Assembly (NCBI RefSeq): GCF_004134825.1
Contig: NZ_SDPN01000009.1
Coordinates: 1-64,000, forward strand
Length of the DNA: 64,000 nucleotides
DNA from: Agromyces albus
GTDB lineage: Bacteria > Actinomycetota > Actinomycetes > Actinomycetales > Microbacteriaceae
Reading direction: 5' to 3'
Each line of letters begins with the position of its first letter. Within the stretch, counting starts at the first letter, position 1. Below, piece after piece: positions 60,729 through 64,000 of the stretch. The notes under the pieces are model-generated. The model worked only from the letters and a program-made list of their open reading frames with translations. It did no database searches and was not told the DNA's origin. The translations under genes were made by a program, and so were the position numbers.

Positions 60729-61604
60729 TCAGGACAGGGTGGGCAGGACATCCGTGGCCACGGTGTCGAGGACCGCCTCGTCACCCGCGAACGGGCCCTC
60801 GTGCCGCGGCCAGGGCGCCAGGACGTCGGTGAAGCCCAGTTCTGCGGCACGGCCAAGGAAGTCGCGGTAGACCTCGACGCTCGAGAGGCTGAAGACCGGC
60901 GCGGCGTCGGTCTGGAGGAAGCGGCGGACCGTGGCCGGGTCGCGGGACTCGGCAGCCAAGGCTTCGTCGAACCGGGCCGACAGCTCCGCCAGCGACTTCC
61001 ACCACCCCTCGAGAGTGTCGTGCACGGTGCCGATGGTGACCCAGCCCTGGCCGTGTCGGGCGGTCAGCGCCAACGCCTTCGGACCGTTCGCGGCCATCAC
61101 GAACGGGGTGCGCGGACGCTGGACGCAGCCGGGGGCGTTGCGGGCGTCCACGGCCGTGTAGTACTCGCCGGAGTAGTCGACGCCGTCTGTGGTCAGCAGC
61201 GCGTCCAGCAACTCCACGAACTCCTTGTACCGCCTCGACGGGCTCGCGGCCTTCGTGGTGCCGCCGAAGACGTCCACGTCGTAGCCATTCACTCCGCCGG
61301 CACCCACGCCCACCGTCAACCTTCCGTCCGACAGGTCGTCCAATGCCGTGACGTCCCTCGCGAACGGCACCGGGTGCCGGAAGTTCGGCGACGCCACCAT
61401 GAAGCCCAACCCGATCCGCGACGTCGCTTGCGCCGCTGCGCTCAACGTCGGCACCGAGCCGAACCACGGGCTGCCGACCAGCGGCCCCCAGCCCAGGTGG
61501 TCGAACGTCCACGCGTGGTCGAAGCCGTACGCCTCCGCCGCCTGCCACCTCGGCTTCGCCTCGGCCCAGCGGTACTCCGGAAGGATCGTGATCCCCGCCC
61601 TCAT
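60729..61604 (-). CDS. LLM class F420-dependent oxidoreductase
   Basis: A 291-residue luciferase-like TIM-barrel flavoenzyme. It starts MRAGITILPEYRWAEAKPRWQAAEAYGFDHAWTFDHL and has GLGFMVASPNFRHPVPFARDVTALDDLSDGRLTVGVGAGG, typical of the F420-dependent group in actinobacteria. The ATG at 61604 has GAGGAGA upstream and matches the family start. Such enzymes reduce or oxidise diverse substrates with the deazaflavin F420, a cofactor made by this lineage. No linked genes hint at the substrate. Confidence 0.88.
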   Translation of the reverse strand: MRAGITILPEYRWAEAKPRWQAAEAYGFDHAWTFDHLGWGPLVGSPWFGSVPTLSAAAQATSRIGLGFMVASPNFRHPVPFARDVTALDDLSDGRLTVGVGAGGVNGYDVDVFGGTTKAASPSRRYKEFVELLDALLTTDGVDYSGEYYTAVDARNAPGCVQRPRTPFVMAANGPKALALTARHGQGWVTIGTVHDTLEGWWKSLAELSARFDEALAAESRDPATVRRFLQTDAAPVFSLSSVEVYRDFLGRAAELGFTDVLAPWPRHEGPFAGDEAVLDTVATDVLPTLS

Positions 61605-61735
61605 CGATCTTCTCCTCGGTGTAGATCCCACACAGCTGTACAGGTGCCGTGCTCATTCGAACAGAATGCCCATTCATGGTCAAACGGCCGACGACCACCC
61701 GCCTTCGACATGCAGATCTACGAGCGGATGACCCA

Positions 61736-62701
61736 TCAGCCCCGCACAGGACTCGCAATGGCTCCTCGCTCGACCTCGGTCCGCGCGATCGAGGGCGGCC
61801 TCGGTGGGTACACCCAGGTCACGAGCACGACGGAGATGATCATCAACAGCAACCAGGAGACGAGTTTCGACGGCGACACGAGCTGCCATCCGTCGACCTG
61901 GTCGGGATAGAACCACGCGCCCGCCCACGTCGCGATGTTCTCGGCGAGCCAGATGAAGAGCGCGACGAGGCCGAAGGCAGCGAGGAGCGGCATCCGTAAC
62001 GTGCGCCGCCACACCCGGAAGTGCATGACTGTCGGCCACCAGAGCAGCACGACGGCCGCCAAGAGCACCCAGCGCAGGTCGAACACATAGTGGTGCGTGA
62101 AGAAGTTCGCGTAGATCGCGACGGCCACGATCGCCGTGAGCCATTGCCTCGGGTAGCGCGTGAACCCGAGGTCGAAGAGCCGGTGAACGCGCACCATGTA
62201 CGAGCCGACGGCCGCGTACATGAAGCCCGAGAAGAGCGGCACACCCGCGATGCGGAGCACGCCGTCGCCGTCGTACGACCACGACCCGACGTCGGTCTTG
62301 AAGAGTTCCATGACCGTGCCGGTCACGTGGAAGAGCACGATCACCCAGAGTTCGCGGCCGGTCTCGAGCCGGGTAGCGACCATGACGACCTGGATCAGCA
62401 CGGCCGCAATCGTGAGGGCGTCGTTCCGCGCGAGGGCGGCATCGTCGGGATACCAGAGGCGTGCCGCGACGATCACGACGAGCAGCGCGGCGCCGAAGAT
62501 GCACGCCCATGCCTGCTTCGCCCCGAACACGAGGAATTCGATGAGGCCCGCACGGATGCCTCGCTCCGATGCGTCGGCGAGCAGGCGGTGCGCCGCGCGG
62601 TCGATCGCGCGCTCGACGGCGGTGAGCTCCTGCTGGTGCGCGGTCTCCCGCACGGCCTGGGCGGGAGTGTGCACGGTCGGGTGCCGGGCTTCGGACTTCA
62701 C
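61736..62701 (-). CDS. DUF817 family membrane protein
   Basis: A polytopic membrane protein of about 321 residues, DUF817 family (YoaT-like), function unknown. Typical segments are IEFLVFGAKQAWACIFGAAL, TGRELWVIVLFHVTGTVMELFKT, SWSYDGDGVLRIAGVPLFSGFMYAAVGSYM and WLAENIATWAGAWFYPDQVDGW. About eight helices follow a soluble N-terminal region. GTG 62701 is chosen because it overlaps a short upstream frame by GTGA, but a later start is possible since the first 60 residues are not conserved in the family as I recall it. Confidence 0.8.
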   Translation of the reverse strand: MKSEARHPTVHTPAQAVRETAHQQELTAVERAIDRAAHRLLADASERGIRAGLIEFLVFGAKQAWACIFGAALLVVIVAARLWYPDDAALARNDALTIAAVLIQVVMVATRLETGRELWVIVLFHVTGTVMELFKTDVGSWSYDGDGVLRIAGVPLFSGFMYAAVGSYMVRVHRLFDLGFTRYPRQWLTAIVAVAIYANFFTHHYVFDLRWVLLAAVVLLWWPTVMHFRVWRRTLRMPLLAAFGLVALFIWLAENIATWAGAWFYPDQVDGWQLVSPSKLVSWLLLMIISVVLVTWVYPPRPPSIARTEVERGAIASPVRG

Positions 62702-62811
62702 TCCGGCCGCCGCGATGCCGTGTCGACCGCAGGTAGCGGGGGAGCGGGCAGCGGCTCCCAGCTGTGCGTCTCGGCGTCGGTCGGCGGCATGTGAATGATC
62801 ACGGCTCCCAT
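62698..62811 (-). CDS. Possible small protein upstream of DUF817
   Basis: A 37-codon frame, MGAVIIHMPPTDAETHSWEP and a Pro/Ala-rich end, overlapping the DUF817 start by four bases (GTGA). An internal ATG at 62790 is an alternative start. It could be a leader peptide or coupled small protein. No homologue is known to me, and no strong ribosome-binding sequence supports it. Confidence 0.35.
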   Translation of the reverse strand: MGAVIIHMPPTDAETHSWEPLPAPPLPAVDTASRRPE

Positions 62812-62975
62812 GCAGTGGAGAGTAGCGGCGGCAGTCGACCGGAAGCCTGAGTTTCACACCGCGGGATGTGAGCTCGTCGTCCCCGCATCAGGCGGTGCTG
62901 AAGATATCCAGTAGTGATTCGACGTGATGCCGAAATTGTGACTATTAAGTGACTACGAGCGGGCTCACGCCTCAA

Positions 62976-63815
62976 TTATTCGGATGAACGCGAGACTCGC
63001 CATGACGCCTCACGCAAGGCGGTAGGAGATAGCCCGCTTGCCTCCTTGATCCTCCTCGCAAAGTGAAAACTCGTCTTGAACCCCGATCTGACGGCAACGA
63101 CCGAGACCGGCATTCCCGAGCTGGTTAGGAGTTCCATCCCCAATGTGATTCTTCTCTCCCAGAGGTACCTGGTTGGTGTTGTCCCAACATGCTCCCGAAA
63201 TAGTCGGATCAGGTGTGCTGGGGTCACATGTGCGGCCTTCGCGATGTCGTCTAGCGTGATCTCCTCTTCGAGGTGCTGATGGATGAAGAGGCGAGCCTCT
63301 TCAATACGTTCTGGCAGGGCGGCCGGGTAGTTCTCGAACTCGGCGATGAATCGCCAGAGCAATGCGGTACTGAGAGCATCTACAAGCGCTCCTTGTGCCG
63401 TGAGCCGGGTCTGGACTGTTGCTACCGCTTCCCTGGCCAAGTACGTCAGTGCCGCCGAGAGATTGCGCGTTGGGCGAAGATCTTCCAACCAAGCCCGCAT
63501 CGCCTCGGTGAGCCTATCTGGATCGCCTCGGATGATGGTTTGCGCTGTGACGCCGCTTGTTGAGAACCGAATCGTCTCGATGTGACCGGGGAGGAGGATG
63601 CACATCTGGCCGGCTGCGACTTCGTAGGTCCTCCCGCCCTGAATGGACACCATCATGAGTCCCGAATGCACAAGGACCATCTGTATCTGGCGCTGCATGC
63701 GGGGCCCGATCTGGCTGCCAGGGTCTTGATTTAGCGGCTGCACAACACAGTGCACAAGGCTCAGGTGGCGAGACGCGATATCAATTTCAGACACATTAAT
63801 GCGCGGACCAGCCAT
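62976..63815 (-). CDS. AraC family transcriptional regulator
   Basis: A 279-residue AraC-type regulator with an N-terminal cupin-like sensor ([39 protein letters not shown]) and two C-terminal HTH motifs ([33 protein letters not shown] and [32 protein letters not shown]). Base composition is plainly less GC-rich than the preceding 60 kb, with A/T-ending codons common, so recent transfer is possible. It is divergent from a FAD oxidoreductase gene that runs out of the window and probably controls it. Confidence 0.9.
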   Translation of the reverse strand: MAGPRINVSEIDIASRHLSLVHCVVQPLNQDPGSQIGPRMQRQIQMVLVHSGLMMVSIQGGRTYEVAAGQMCILLPGHIETIRFSTSGVTAQTIIRGDPDRLTEAMRAWLEDLRPTRNLSAALTYLAREAVATVQTRLTAQGALVDALSTALLWRFIAEFENYPAALPERIEEARLFIHQHLEEEITLDDIAKAAHVTPAHLIRLFREHVGTTPTRYLWERRITLGMELLTSSGMPVSVVAVRSGFKTSFHFARRIKEASGLSPTALREASWRVSRSSE

Positions 63816-63844
63816 GTACTGACGCTAGCCCTGAGGGCAGCATT

Positions 63845-64000
63845 GTGCACGTGCAGAGTTACCGAACCACAGTCCTGGTTGTTGGTGGAGGGATCGGCGG
63901 AGTCGCCGCAGCCCTCACGGCAGCGCGTAACGGACTCACCGTCGTCCTCACTGAGCCCACTCGCTGGTTAGGAGGGGTCCTGACATCGCAAGCGGTCCCC
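63845..64000 (+). CDS. FAD-dependent oxidoreductase, N-terminal fragment
   Basis: The first 52 codons of a gene cut by the window end. After VHVQSYRTT it reads [21 protein letters not shown] and [20 protein letters not shown], the dinucleotide-binding fold and following strand of the FAD-dependent oxidoreductase (GXGXXG) group seen in xanthan-lyase-linked and similar carbohydrate enzymes. GAGGGC lies six bases before GTG 63845; GTG 63851 is an alternative. It faces the AraC gene across 29 bases. Confidence 0.8.
   Translation, partial: MHVQSYRTTVLVVGGGIGGVAAALTAARNGLTVVLTEPTRWLGGVLTSQAVP

Noticed and set aside
1..64000. CRISPR arrays, insertion sequences, prophage or integrase genes
   Set aside because: No regularly spaced repeats, transposase motifs or phage structural genes were seen on either strand.

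Overview
The window looks like a chromosomal stretch from a high-GC actinobacterium, most probably a member of the Microbacteriaceae (Agromyces/Microbacterium-like). The reasons are the strong G/C bias at third codon positions, frequent GTG and TTG starts, several apparently leaderless promoters, an F420-type oxidoreductase, a fused CopD-CtaG membrane protein, and Ala-Ser pairs repeatedly written GCA-TCC. This is inferred from style and gene content, not from a database search. I see no rRNA, tRNA, CRISPR array, transposase or phage gene. GC falls visibly in the last kilobase.

Layout. 1-1.1 kb: 3' end of a 2-oxoacid dehydrogenase E2 gene. 1.2-2.2 kb: two overlapping GNAT acetyltransferases. 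2.3-6.5 kb: a zinc-type ABC importer (binding protein, ATPase, two permeases) ending in a Fur-family regulator, with a Zur-like dyad at the promoter. 6.9-10.05 kb: a glycine-betaine/proline-type ABC importer. 10.2-13.25 kb: LacI, ThuA-like protein, dehydrogenase, and a stub of another dehydrogenase. 13.3-14.7 kb: zinc-free ribosomal proteins L28-L33-S14 and HU. 14.8-24 kb: CopD-CtaG fusion, gluconokinase, PIF1-like helicase, a degenerate serine hydrolase, a RibD-like reductase and a DeoR regulator. 24.3-27.3 kb: ECF sigma factor with a membrane partner, and a divergent CtlX/Lrp pair.

The 27.4-47 kb section is a carbohydrate island. A minus-strand six-gene operon (TIM-barrel isomerase/epimerase, Gfo/Idh/MocA dehydrogenase, binding protein, two permeases, NTF2-like protein) faces a LacI gene. 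Next come a ROK repressor, a DUF1080 protein, a cytoplasmic beta-propeller, a second dehydrogenase with an altered EKP motif, and another LacI. A third module is LacI facing an ABC importer plus a GH1 glycosidase, followed by a secreted GH5/ricin-lectin enzyme. Dehydrogenase, DUF1080 and TIM-barrel proteins together suggest glycoside cleavage through 3-keto sugars. This is the best candidate for an under-described system here.

47-64 kb holds a small HTH/membrane-protein pair, a LuxR-type ATPase regulator next to an alpha/beta hydrolase, aldehyde dehydrogenase and alcohol dehydrogenase, then CPBP protease, DUF916 protein, purple-acid-phosphatase-like enzyme, lipoprotein, HupE-like protein, LLM oxidoreductase and DUF817 protein. 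It ends with a lower-GC AraC regulator divergent from a truncated FAD oxidoreductase.
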